A DNA stretch of 29,037 nucleotides from Corynebacterium aurimucosum ATCC 700975 (GTDB lineage: Bacteria; Actinomycetota; Actinomycetes; Mycobacteriales; Mycobacteriaceae). Within the stretch, counting starts at the first letter, position 1, and each line of letters opens with the position of its first letter. Positions 14,398 through 22,620 of the stretch are shown one piece after another. The position numbers and the translations under genes are program-made. The notes below the pieces were generated by a model, which was not told where the DNA came from, ran no database searches, and saw nothing but the letters and a program-made list of their open reading frames with translations. Location of the stretch: contig NC_010813.1 of NCBI RefSeq assembly GCF_000022905.1, positions 1 to 29,037 of the forward strand, in the 5' to 3' direction.

Positions 14398-17300
14398 CTA
14401 CTTATTTACGGTTGACGAATAGTGTTGAAAATCTCGAATTGTATTGCCAAGTGTGGTTACAAATGGCGGCTTTAAAATCTCATAATGATCTACTTCCACT
14501 TCGATCGATTTCATGAATTCACCATTTGCGCTGAGTAGTGCATCAATAGACGAGTATTTATCGCCCTTTGCTTTTACGACCAGTGTGGGGCAAACTGGCT
14601 GGTAGTGCTCAATCTCGTCAAATGTATACTCGAACTGATATTGCGTAGCAACGAGCCTGACGATGCGTGACACCTGACCGTAACTAATGTCTTTATTCTT
14701 TGCGTGAATAAATTTGATAGCATCCTCAATTGTTTGACAGCTCCGCCGAGCTGAACGAAAGTCGTCCGCTCGTAGGGGTGAATTGAATACGCTTAGAAGC
14801 ATTCCTAGAAATTCTGGATTGTCGACACTGCTATCTCGGGAACCGGTTTGCTCAATGCTGTTGTCTGGCGCCAAAGTGGGATTTCCGGGGCAAAGGAGTG
14901 TCAGCGAACGTACTTGCCTTCCCATTTGAGCCAGTTGTGTTGCTGCCTTGATGGCTACACGTGCCCCAAAGGAATATCCAATTAAATTTAACTCTGCATT
15001 CTTAGGTAACAGTTGAATATCCTTACGCGCTACTTCGTCGAGGTCTTTTAGTATTTCTTCGCCTTCATTTAGACCCTGGGCCTGAATGCCAAGAACGCGG
15101 CCGTTGAGATTCACAGATCCGGCGAGTTTCCTCAGATTGAGTGGAAGACCGCCGAGACCGGGCCACATTACTGTACAAGTTTGGTTCGTGATATTTGTGG
15201 CCGGTTGGATAAGGTCTATCGCGCGAGATGTTTCACGGCTGCCACTAATACTATCGGCAAATTTCTCGAGGGTTGGATTTGCGAAAAGCAACTGTGGCGA
15301 TGCCTTTATTCCAAGGTTTTCGCGAAGTTGCGAGATTAGCATCATTACTCGGATTGAGTTCCCGCCGAGGTCGAAAAAGTTGTCGTTCGCGCGAATGTCA
15401 GTGCACTTTAGAATTTGAGACCATGCTTTCGCCACGGCAATCTCATTCTCTGTTTCGGGGAGTCGGCCATTTCGAACTTTAGTCTTGAACTTGTCGGACG
15501 CTATCGAGACTAAAGCTTTCCGATCAATCTTTCCGTTAGCAGTACGGGGAAGTTGGTTCATTACGACGACACGGTCAGGCATCATGTAGGAAGGGACTTT
15601 TTCTTTGATCTGCCGTGTGATGATCTCGGTCGGTCCTTCCATGTGTACTTGGTCTTCGTTCATACCGCGATGAGAACGTTGTTCCGCTGAAATAGGCCCA
15701 GCCAGTGCATAGTAGAAGGCCAGCTCATTAAGAGATTCGTCAACATTGAGGATCTGCGCCGCTTTCAGTGCAGAAGGAAGGGGATTGCCGCTGAAGGAAC
15801 TGTAGCCAGATGACATAAAACCCAATGAAGGGCATCGTGCTTGTAGCCTGTGCAGGGCTGCGCCTAACGAAACGTAATGGCGCTGAGCCTCAAGTTCTTC
15901 TCGAATGAAGTATAGACCGATGCCGAATGATGACGAAGAAAACACCTCTTGATTTATGGCTATCACGTCGGATTGAAGTATTGAAGTAGACGTTTTGTAG
16001 GCTTCAAGCTGACCGTCTACGTACTTGTAAACACCAGGCTCCGCGAGTTCGGATTCAGTCGGCACCGTAATAAACCAGTTGGGTTCTTCCAGATACGTGT
16101 GAGTTTGAGACTGCGAAGAGGAATCGAACTCGAGTGTCACGCTTCCGAGGTAGATGTCAGTTGGTGAAACTGGAACGATACTCTCGGGACGTGTGCCTTC
16201 CGAAAACCTTGGGATGAGGCTTGTTCCTTCGAGAAGATCTCGAATGAATCCTAGTAAGTGACCAAGCTCGAAGTATTGAACCTCACGCACGTTCTTCTTA
16301 TAAACCTTTGATATTGCCTCGGTATGCGAAATGAAATGTAACTGAGTTCTGTCGCACGGGTTGTTGCCTGGAACTTTCAGAAGGGTGCCCTGGACAGGAT
16401 CAAAATAGAATAAAGACCCTGCTAGTTCCGATTCTGGCCCAAAGCTTATGAAAGTCTGGATAGAGTACAGGGATCCCGGAGATGCGTACGAATACTTCGG
16501 AAGCAGACGTGAATCGCTAAAAAACGCAGATAATCCGCATAGAATTGCAGCGATTGGATCCTTCTCTATATCCGGTACTAGTTCTTGAAATAACGGATGT
16601 GGTGTGGGACCGTGGTTAGCAAAGAGTTGCGCCAACTTATCTATGTCATCAGTCGATACGTCTCCGCATCCAAAAGAGCGGTAAGTCTTCCTTTGAAAGC
16701 TATACTCTTCAATCGCATTAGTGAGGCGACCAGCCATTTTTTGCGAGAAGTCCAGGCTGGGTCCGACTAGATCGCGTCGAACTCCCAAATTCGATAGCTG
16801 AGCTTGTACTTGGAGATGACTTTCTTTTGACAAATGGTGCGTTTCAGCTTCAGAACCATCCATAAGGGGAGCCGCATTTGGCGACAGTTGCATAAATGCG
16901 ACCAATGATTGGGAGGAGGTGACGTTCTCGTCTGAAACTACTACGCACTCAGCTCTAGTCACCCATGGATGGGCCTGGTAGTGGTGGGATATTTCGTCAA
17001 GTTCAATGCGATTTCCGCGCAGTTTGATCTGATTATCAGTTCGTCCAACAAAGATGAGTTGACCATTAGAGTCGCAACGGATGAGATCTCCTGTTTTATA
17101 AGCAGGTGATCCTGCAATTTCGAAGAAGCGCTTATCTGTTTCTGCTTCGTTATTTAAATACCCTAAGCCGACTTGTTCGCCACAAATAATAAGTTCACCC
17201 TGTGCATGAGGCCGTGGGCGTATGAACCCTTCTCCCGAACCTGTGTCCAAATAGAATGAAGTGTTCGCTACGGGAGTTCCAATTGGCACCGAACCTATTT

Positions 17301-18234
17301 CACGTGAGGAGGCGTCTATGCTTGTGTTGATGCAAAAAGCTGAAGCGTTAATTGTACATTCGCTTGGCCCGTATAAGTTTACTATTTCTATAGACGGGTT
17401 CTGCTCTCTGATTTCGTGAACTAATTTCCATGAAAGTGTCTCTCCGCCAGAAAAAAGTTTTGACAGTGTGCTCATTTCACGGAAGCCGTTAATATCAACG
17501 ATTGCTTGAATAAGCGCGGGAACAGCTTGCAGGGAGTTGATCGACCCTTTCTTGACATCCTCAACTATTTTGCAGGGATCTCGGTAGGATCCAATGGATC
17601 CTTGAACGGCCATGCTTCCGGCTAGTGGTGCGAGAATTTCCCATTGAGCAGCATCGAATCCAATTGGTGTTTTCTGAAGAATTCTCGTGGTGCAAGAGAG
17701 GTGAACCTCAGCTGAAAGCCAGCACAGCTGGTTGTGAATGTTTGAGCGAGAGATAGAAATTCCTTTGGGTCTCCCAGTCGAGCCCGACGTAAAGATAGTG
17801 TAGGCGAGGCCCTTCGGATCTGTGAGCAGATCAGTAGCGCTAAATGAACTGAACCCCTCGGAAGCTAGACTTGAAGCAAGATTGAAGAACGCCTCGGAAA
17901 GCTGAATTATTTCGCGATCAAGTCGCCACGGTGCGCACTTATCTGGAGAGACGTCTGTAAACACAAGTTCACATTTTGAGTCTTCCAGAATCTGACAAAT
18001 CCTCTGTTCTGGGTAATTCGAATCTATCGGAATGTATGACTTGCCCTGTGAGAGCGCGTAAATCGCTAGTAGTGAAACATGCAATCCAGGTTGACACACT
18101 ATGGCAAAATTTGACTTTCCAGTCAGAACGGCCTGGATCTCTTCGATACTGGTTGGACCTAAGTCTTGTTTGTGAATCGGCTGGGTGCGCATCGCAGGTA
18201 CCTGTTTTCGTGGGAGGAGAAAGTTTGGTTGCAC
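14398..18234 (-). CDS. Indigoidine-synthetase-type NRPS, A(Ox)-T-TE (IndC/BpsA/MinA-like)
   Basis: 1278 aa from GTG 18234, or 1264 from ATG 18192; neither has a clear RBS. Adenylation motifs: A3 IFTSGSTGRPKG (147-158), A5 NLYGPSECT, A7 YKTGDL (379), A8 KLRGNRIELDE. Pocket regions FDAAQWEIL and YGPSECTIN match glutamine-activating indigoidine synthetases. An FMN-type oxidation domain (about 450-860; RKTYRSFG, LLPKYSYASPGSLY, LGFMSSGYSS) is inserted between A8 and A10 (TANGKIDRKAL, Lys902). The carrier has LGGNS (Ser960). The thioesterase has GYSFG (Ser1088), Asp1225 and His1250. It should cyclise and oxidise L-glutamine. The N-terminus lacks about 50 residues seen in BpsA. Confidence 0.95.
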   Translation of the reverse strand: MQPNFLLPRKQVPAMRTQPIHKQDLGPTSIEEIQAVLTGKSNFAIVCQPGLHVSLLAIYALSQGKSYIPIDSNYPEQRICQILEDSKCELVFTDVSPDKCAPWRLDREIIQLSEAFFNLASSLASEGFSSFSATDLLTDPKGLAYTIFTSGSTGRPKGISISRSNIHNQLCWLSAEVHLSCTTRILQKTPIGFDAAQWEILAPLAGSMAVQGSIGSYRDPCKIVEDVKKGSINSLQAVPALIQAIVDINGFREMSTLSKLFSGGETLSWKLVHEIREQNPSIEIVNLYGPSECTINASAFCINTSIDASSREIGSVPIGTPVANTSFYLDTGSGEGFIRPRPHAQGELIICGEQVGLGYLNNEAETDKRFFEIAGSPAYKTGDLIRCDSNGQLIFVGRTDNQIKLRGNRIELDEISHHYQAHPWVTRAECVVVSDENVTSSQSLVAFMQLSPNAAPLMDGSEAETHHLSKESHLQVQAQLSNLGVRRDLVGPSLDFSQKMAGRLTNAIEEYSFQRKTYRSFGCGDVSTDDIDKLAQLFANHGPTPHPLFQELVPDIEKDPIAAILCGLSAFFSDSRLLPKYSYASPGSLYSIQTFISFGPESELAGSLFYFDPVQGTLLKVPGNNPCDRTQLHFISHTEAISKVYKKNVREVQYFELGHLLGFIRDLLEGTSLIPRFSEGTRPESIVPVSPTDIYLGSVTLEFDSSSQSQTHTYLEEPNWFITVPTESELAEPGVYKYVDGQLEAYKTSTSILQSDVIAINQEVFSSSSFGIGLYFIREELEAQRHYVSLGAALHRLQARCPSLGFMSSGYSSFSGNPLPSALKAAQILNVDESLNELAFYYALAGPISAEQRSHRGMNEDQVHMEGPTEIITRQIKEKVPSYMMPDRVVVMNQLPRTANGKIDRKALVSIASDKFKTKVRNGRLPETENEIAVAKAWSQILKCTDIRANDNFFDLGGNSIRVMMLISQLRENLGIKASPQLLFANPTLEKFADSISGSRETSRAIDLIQPATNITNQTCTVMWPGLGGLPLNLRKLAGSVNLNGRVLGIQAQGLNEGEEILKDLDEVARKDIQLLPKNAELNLIGYSFGARVAIKAATQLAQMGRQVRSLTLLCPGNPTLAPDNSIEQTGSRDSSVDNPEFLGMLLSVFNSPLRADDFRSARRSCQTIEDAIKFIHAKNKDISYGQVSRIVRLVATQYQFEYTFDEIEHYQPVCPTLVVKAKGDKYSSIDALLSANGEFMKSIEVEVDHYEILKPPFVTTLGNTIRDFQHYSSTVNK

Positions 18235-18245
18235 AGAGTGAGTTG

Positions 18246-18887
18246 TCAGGGGTATGTTTTGCTGAAAAATCGATCGCCGAAATCACCAATACCCGGTAGC
18301 ATAAAGCCATTAGCGTCTAGCTTTTGTTCGATCGAAGCAACCACGAACGTTGCCTGTGGGTGATTCTCTTCCGCGTACTTGATCCCATCGGGTGAGGCGA
18401 GATAGTTGACAGAGATAATTGAGCTTTCCGAAACACCGGCCAACATCAATCGATCCATTGCTAAAGACAGTGATCGACCTGTTGCAACCATTGGTTCAAA
18501 TAGGAGCACTGTCGATGACTCGATGCAATCTGGGTATTTTTCGTAAAAGAATGTTGGATTTAGGCTTTTAGGGTCGCGCTGCAGTAAAATCTTTCCGATT
18601 GGAGCACCGGGCAACACTTCGCGAAAAGCTTGTTCAATGCTTTCTCCAGCTCTGATGACGGATACGCCGCAGATCTCGGTTTTTATCTCGACCCCGTCGA
18701 AGCTGGCTCCGGTGGGAGTTTCCACCGTTCGCTCCGCATATTCCGCAAAGTTCAGCGCGTACTCAACTAGCATTCTGTTCACTCGGGAAGTTGCCCAAGT
18801 GAAGTCTTTTATATTTGAATCTCGGTTCCGCGCAACAGTTTGTAATGAAGATGCAAATTTACTATTCGGGAGTAGATGAACCGGCAT
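18246..18887 (-). CDS. upp: Uracil phosphoribosyltransferase (MinD-like self-resistance candidate)
   Basis: 213 aa enzyme making UMP from uracil and PRPP. The PRPP loop FEPMVATGRSLSLAM (residues 130-144) has Glu where most Upp proteins have Asp. The uracil-binding end is MLPGIGDFGDRFF (196-208), and SVIRAGE (76-82) is typical. In the minimycin cluster the UPRT MinD protects the producer by enlarging the UMP pool; the same role is likely here. Eight bases after the TrpF-like stop, RBS GGAG about 11 bases upstream. Confidence 0.9.
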   Translation of the reverse strand: MPVHLLPNSKFASSLQTVARNRDSNIKDFTWATSRVNRMLVEYALNFAEYAERTVETPTGASFDGVEIKTEICGVSVIRAGESIEQAFREVLPGAPIGKILLQRDPKSLNPTFFYEKYPDCIESSTVLLFEPMVATGRSLSLAMDRLMLAGVSESSIISVNYLASPDGIKYAEENHPQATFVVASIEQKLDANGFMLPGIGDFGDRFFSKTYP

Positions 18888-18895
18888 ATCGTAAT

Positions 18896-19576
18896 CTACT
18901 CCTCGTCGAGTTCTTTAAACTGACGACGACTCTCTTCTGAGAACTTTTCTACGAGATGCCGGTCTTTGCGACCGTCCTTTCCTTCAAGGCCCGTGTGGGC
19001 ATCAACTCCCGCTGGCCTTACGAAAGCAATAGCTTCTGCAACGTTAGTTGGATTGAGCCCGCCGGCAATGATCACCGGCTTTCTTGTAGACTCCACGATC
19101 TTCTTACTAACGGTGAGATCGTGCTGGAGCCCTGTTGCTCCTTTGGCTCCTGTGTCCGGGTTGTAGGTATCTGTTAGGAACATGTCGACAACGTCCTCCA
19201 TTTCTCGGACGGTGGACAACAGTTGACTATGATTATCCTGTTTGACGACCAAGCTTTTAAGGATTTGGATGCTCGGATTCATATCTCGGAGGGCCTGAAC
19301 TTCTTCGACGCTTATGTCGCCGTGGAGTTGGACTGCGTCGAAGTTTAGTTCTTTAACCAGGCTAGTGAGCTCTTCTGCGCTGGAAGAGTAGGTGATCAGT
19401 ACAAACTTCGCTTGAGACCCAAGCTGTTCGATTAAATGTTTGGTGTCTTCTTCGGAAATATCATCCTTGCCAGATGGAAGACGAAGTGGGATACCAAGCC
19501 AGTTGGCGCCACTCTCGATCGCCAGCTTCGCTTCTTCGATGTCATGAATTCCTGCAACTTGGATTACTGGGTCCAT
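18896..19576 (-). CDS. Phosphoribosylanthranilate isomerase-like (TrpF fold), catalytic Cys missing
   Basis: 226 aa (beta/alpha)8 protein of the TrpF family. Family blocks are clear: AVQLHGDISVEEV (81-93), LTDTYNPDTGAKGATG (134-149) with the general-acid Asp136, AGGLNPTNV (171-179), and VDAHTGLEGKDGRKD (191-205). The canonical N-terminal KICG, carrying the base Cys, is replaced by QVAG (Ala8), so normal TrpF catalysis is unlikely. As first gene of the operon it may act on a ribosyl phosphate or amine intermediate of the C-nucleoside pathway. RBS AAGGAA lies 8 bases before ATG 19576. Confidence 0.82.
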   Translation of the reverse strand: MDPVIQVAGIHDIEEAKLAIESGANWLGIPLRLPSGKDDISEEDTKHLIEQLGSQAKFVLITYSSSAEELTSLVKELNFDAVQLHGDISVEEVQALRDMNPSIQILKSLVVKQDNHSQLLSTVREMEDVVDMFLTDTYNPDTGAKGATGLQHDLTVSKKIVESTRKPVIIAGGLNPTNVAEAIAFVRPAGVDAHTGLEGKDGRKDRHLVEKFSEESRRQFKELDEE

Positions 19577-19696
19577 TGATCATTTCCTTAAATGTGTACT
19601 GACTGGATAATCAAGAAGCTTAACAGAAAAGACATACATGCGTTTTCTACTTGGGTAAACTCTTGGTAAAATTCGACCCTCCCAATTAATATAGGT
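19577..19696. promoter_or_regulatory. Divergent promoter and operator of the biosynthetic operon and marR
   Basis: CTTGGGTAAA (19650-19659) and CTTGGTAAA (19662-19670) are tandem near-identical elements 12 bp apart, suitable for a MarR-type dimer. For marR, TTGGTA (19663-19668) and TAATAT (19687-19692) are 18 bp apart. For the operon (minus strand), TTTACC (about 19658-19653) and TATGTC, 17 bp further, are a weaker pair. The repeats overlap both -35 regions, so one regulator could control both directions. Confidence 0.5.
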
Positions 19697-20254
19697 ATGA
19701 TAAATAATATAAAAGGGGAAAACCTAATAGCTAGAATGCTAAGAGACCAGAGACCGAGCGCGCTGATTGAGCAATGGATCGAGACAAGGCCCGATACCGA
19801 TATTCGGGGAATGTTGGTGACGAGTCGAATTATTCACTTGCGACAAGCCTTAGAAGATGTGTTGAGCGATTGCCACGAATCTGTAGGTCTGCGGGGATGG
19901 GAGTTCGATGTTCTAGCAACTCTCCGCCGCCAGCGGCCCGGGGTTCGGCTCACCCATAAGGAACTCTCGGACCTTGCTATGGTTTCGAAATCGGCCATCT
20001 CGCAGCGGATCGATAGACTTGTAGATCGTGGTCTGGTGAGAAGGGTGGAAAATCCTGATCAGCGTCGGGAAGTATTCGTAGAACTTACTGAACAAGGTTA
20101 TTTGCTCGTCGAAAGGGTAATTGATGAGCATGCTTCTTTATGCTCAGAATTTATCTCACCGTTAAATGACGATGAGTATGAACAGCTTAATGGTCTGCTC
20201 GATAAGCTGCTGATTAGAAGTGAGCAAGCCCCGGGGTACCCATCCAATCTTTGA
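19697..20254 (+). CDS. MarR-family regulator (PecS-like position)
   Basis: 185 aa with an N-terminal helical extension and a winged helix (about residues 60-140): GWEFDVLATLRRQ, THKELSDLAMVSKSAISQRI, RLVDRGLVRRVENPDQRREV and the wing VFVELTEQG are typical MarR blocks. It is divergent from the operon. In Dickeya the MarR protein PecS controls indigoidine synthesis and PecM export, a close parallel. The start is uncertain: ATG 19697 lies only a few bases after the proposed -10, so ATG 19736, downstream of GGGGAA, may be the real one (172 aa). Confidence 0.88.
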   Translation: MINNIKGENLIARMLRDQRPSALIEQWIETRPDTDIRGMLVTSRIIHLRQALEDVLSDCHESVGLRGWEFDVLATLRRQRPGVRLTHKELSDLAMVSKSAISQRIDRLVDRGLVRRVENPDQRREVFVELTEQGYLLVERVIDEHASLCSEFISPLNDDEYEQLNGLLDKLLIRSEQAPGYPSNL

Positions 20255-20882
20255 GTTGAGATCGCTAGAATCTTATAACTATCCACTCCTAGGGTCAGTA
20301 CCTACTGGTTCGCGCGATCTGGGTGAATGATTTTAATCGATAGGATCGTGCCTCTTGGCCCAGTACTTCTCCGTCGCTCGAATCTGCACTTCGACCTGTT
20401 CGTAGTCCGAGTGCTGCCGACTGCTGGAAATCTCCGGACTGATGAACAGTCGTCACGCCCCGCTCCACCGCCCGTCGCTCGCCAAACGGCAGGGGTTGCG
20501 GTGAGGGGCATTCTTTGATCGTCACCTGGATCGGAGGACTTCACCCTTTGCTCGCAGAGGGGGCACCATAGTTTCGGAGGCAAGTGGGCTTAGGACGCGC
20601 GCTAGCCCAGAGGAGCGAAGCCCCTTGCGGGAGTAGGCACGTCCTCGCTCCAGGACCGTATTTATGCCTACAACGTCATTGCGTCTTCGAATTTGATCTA
20701 TCCGCACCGTGGTTCGGCTGCTAGGCTGTGGGGTGTGACGAGTTAGTGTTCGTACACAACAGCCCCCGAAGGCTGCTATCCTTCGAGGACTGTTCTCGGG
20801 CCTTACGGCCCGAAGTGATCAACGATGGTGTGAACCAACTTGACCACTTCGGTCGAGAGCTTTACAATTCCCGCCACCAGAC
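20255..20882. other. Gene debris without an intact gene
   Basis: About 630 bases with no convincing full gene. On the minus strand two frames carry fragments that look coding: KLWCPLCEQRVKSSDPGDDQ (near 20575-20515, a CxxC zinc-finger-like start) and SGDFQQSAALGLRTGRSADS to the stop near 20295. They may be one frameshifted gene remnant of unknown type. Between 20760 and 20820 there are two small hairpins (CCTTCGAGG region; GGGCC..GGCCC). I see no promoter or RNA gene I can defend. Confidence 0.35.
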
Positions 20883-21125
20883 AATGCTGAGCTGCGCAAA
20901 GCTACCCGAAACCGGGGCCAGTTCCCGAACGATACAGCAGCACTGAAGACGCTTTGGCTGATGATTTGCAACATCGAAGACAAACGCGCTGCCAAACGCG
21001 CGAAGCAAGCCAAGCGCGCCGTTGAGTGCAACGGGTATACTGAAGGAGCGAAGGCCAATGGCTGGAAACAAGCCATCGACCAACTAGCCGTGGCATACCC
21101 AGACCGATTCGCGGACTACCTGTAA
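20883..21125 (+). pseudogene. 3' remnant of an IS256/mutator-type transposase
   Basis: The frame from AAT 20883 to TAA 21123 reads NAELRKATRNRGQFPNDTAA, LKTLWLMICNIEDKRAAKRA and ends YPDRFADYL. The block NRGxFPNDxAALKxLxL is characteristic of the C-terminus of IS256-family transposases. The 5' two thirds, including the catalytic DDE residues, are missing. It lies just outside the right direct repeat. Confidence 0.7.
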
Positions 21126-21168
21126 ACCACCCCCGCACACAAACTATCGGACGCTCTCGCACTAGGCG

Positions 21169-21533
21169 CAACAGTGCCGCCAAGCATCTACAGGTAATAC
21201 AGGCAGAGTTGCCTGCCACTTCCCCACTGGCCCGCGACGCCGGCACACTCGCTAAGTTCGTGCGCGGCACAGAGAAATCTGTCCCAACAGTGCCCTGCAG
21301 ATAGCCCGGACGAACTTCTAGGTCTGGCCACCAGTCTCAAAGAGAAGCTGGAAGACGCTCAATAAAAGGAAACTCCCCAGTGCTTCTCGTCGCTGGAAGC
21401 ACTGGGGAGAAGCCACCTGCGGGGGTGCGGGGGATTGTGGCTTTTTGTTTTCCTTCCGTCCGACTATGCGCCGGGGGAAGCGCGCTGCGGACACCCAAAA
21501 CCATACCGCGTTTACACGCGCCCGCAACCGGAG
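21169..21533 (+). repeat. 365-bp direct repeat, right copy
   Basis: Nearly identical to 10355-10720 and in the same orientation. Differences include a few substitutions, one C fewer in the run after ACAGTGCCC, and a changed segment near the end (CGTTTACACG for CCTTACAGCG). It contains only the 3' part of the unknown gene, without its start. It brackets the biosynthetic cluster together with the left copy. Confidence 0.92.
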
Positions 21534-21565
21534 TGTCTCTCGGCAAGTTAATAGCTTTAAAATTC

Positions 21566-21720
21566 GGGATGAGTATATATGCATATGTGTATATCGGCAT
21601 ATGAGCATAAAGTGATTTTTAATTCAGCCCCTACTCAACGGGTTCCATACGTATAGCATCATATACACACATACGCATGTCACTACCCAGGTAGATCCTC
21701 CCTGAATCTATTCTTATTGT
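21566..21720. promoter_or_regulatory. AT-rich repeat region and promoter upstream of parA
   Basis: Contains repeated CATATG/CATACG/TATATAC elements (for example about 21580-21605 and 21650-21677), similar in flavour to arrays A and B, and is likely the operator or centromere for the partition proteins. TATTCT (21709-21714) lies six bases before the parA ATG, and there is no Shine-Dalgarno sequence, so parA is probably leaderless. Confidence 0.55.
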
Positions 21721-22317
21721 ATGACTCGAGTAATTTCCGTAATTCAGTCAAAGGGTGGGACAGGAAAGACCACACTTTCAGTAATGCTCGCAGAAGCAAT
21801 TCGGGAGATGGGCTATACGGTCGCAGTCGCAGATGGCGACCCCCAGCAATCTGCCACCCGATGGGCAAGCAAAGTGAAGGATTTTCCATTTCCTATCGAA
21901 TCTGTCCGCAGCTCAAGTGACTTCTCTGGAGTTGTCAGGAGGGGGAACAATCCGAACTTTCTTATAGTCGACACCCCTCCAGGCGGTTTAGCTTTCATAA
22001 CCGAAAGCGCCGAGGCTGCCGATTTAGTCCTTCTTCCCACTGGTGTGTCCCCGATGGATATTGACCGAACGCAGGTAACGCTTTCTTGGCTAATAGAAAT
22101 GGGGATACCAACAGCAGTTGTTCTGTCGAATGTCGACAGAAGGGAAAAACTTCTAGATGAAGTCCATGCCGAGCTGGAGGGTGACGAGACTGCAGCGCTT
22201 GCTGACACAGTCATCCCAACGAGGGCGGCTACACGTCGTGTTTTCGGAACAAAGCCCAGCAGTACGAAGGTGTGGGATTCTTTGGCTCGAGAAGTAGTCG
22301 CAGCATTTGAGGATTAA
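21721..22317 (+). CDS. parA: Partition ATPase ParA (small, type Ib-like)
   Basis: 198 aa Walker-type ATPase that drives plasmid segregation. The deviant Walker A motif KGGTGKTTLS is at residues 11-20 (ISVIQSKGGTGKTT), Walker A' at VADGDPQQSATRW, and Walker B at FLIVDTPPGG. The short length without an N-terminal HTH fits type Ib ParA, paired with a small RHH protein rather than a large ParB. The stop TAA overlaps the RBS of the next gene, ten bases before its ATG. Confidence 0.93.
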   Translation: MTRVISVIQSKGGTGKTTLSVMLAEAIREMGYTVAVADGDPQQSATRWASKVKDFPFPIESVRSSSDFSGVVRRGNNPNFLIVDTPPGGLAFITESAEAADLVLLPTGVSPMDIDRTQVTLSWLIEMGIPTAVVLSNVDRREKLLDEVHAELEGDETAALADTVIPTRAATRRVFGTKPSSTKVWDSLAREVVAAFED

Positions 22318-22327
22318 GGGGTAAACG

Positions 22328-22564
22328 ATGGCAATTCCAAAGGCTAAGAATAAGGCGCGGGAAGAATCGCTTGGAAATAGGTCGGAGAGCTCGCCCTCAA
22401 CAAAGATGTTCGCTCAAGCTAATGATAAAGCGACACGTCTTCAGTTGTACGTCCGTGATCGACAATTGATCAAAGAGCTCAAACTCGCTGCAGTGGAAGA
22501 AGAGAAGAGTATCTCCCAACTTTTTGAAGAGTGGGCAACACGATGGCTCGAGGAAAGAAGCTGA
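22328..22564 (+). CDS. parB: RHH centromere-binding protein (ParB-like)
   Basis: 78 aa. The N-terminal half is flexible and basic (PKAKNKAREESLGNRSESSP), as in ParG/ParB-type proteins that stimulate ParA, and the C-terminal half is a ribbon-helix-helix (TRLQLYVRDRQLIKELKLAA, then KSISQLFEEWATRWLEE). RBS AAGGGG lies six bases upstream of the ATG. Gene order and size fit a type Ib partition cassette. It probably binds the repeats flanking the operon and represses it. Confidence 0.85.
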   Translation: MAIPKAKNKAREESLGNRSESSPSTKMFAQANDKATRLQLYVRDRQLIKELKLAAVEEEKSISQLFEEWATRWLEERS

Positions 22565-22572
22565 TTACTGGT

Positions 22573-22620
22573 GTATATACCTATATACGCACATGTGTAT
22601 ATAGGTATATACACATGTGC
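22573..22620. repeat. 48-bp nested palindrome downstream of parB (parS/terminator candidate)
   Basis: GTATATACCTATATAC (22573-22588) is followed by GCACATGT, then by the exact complement GTATATAGGTATATAC (22597-22612), then by ACATGTGC, the complement of the first spacer. The block lies between convergent parB and the relaxase gene. Its order and lack of a T-run suggest a protein-binding centromere more than a terminator. Confidence 0.7.

Noticed and set aside
20302..20583. Minus-strand 93-aa ORF starting with a CxxC motif
   Set aside because: Only the first ~20 residues look coding; the rest is low-complexity Arg/Gly. Kept as debris, not as a gene.
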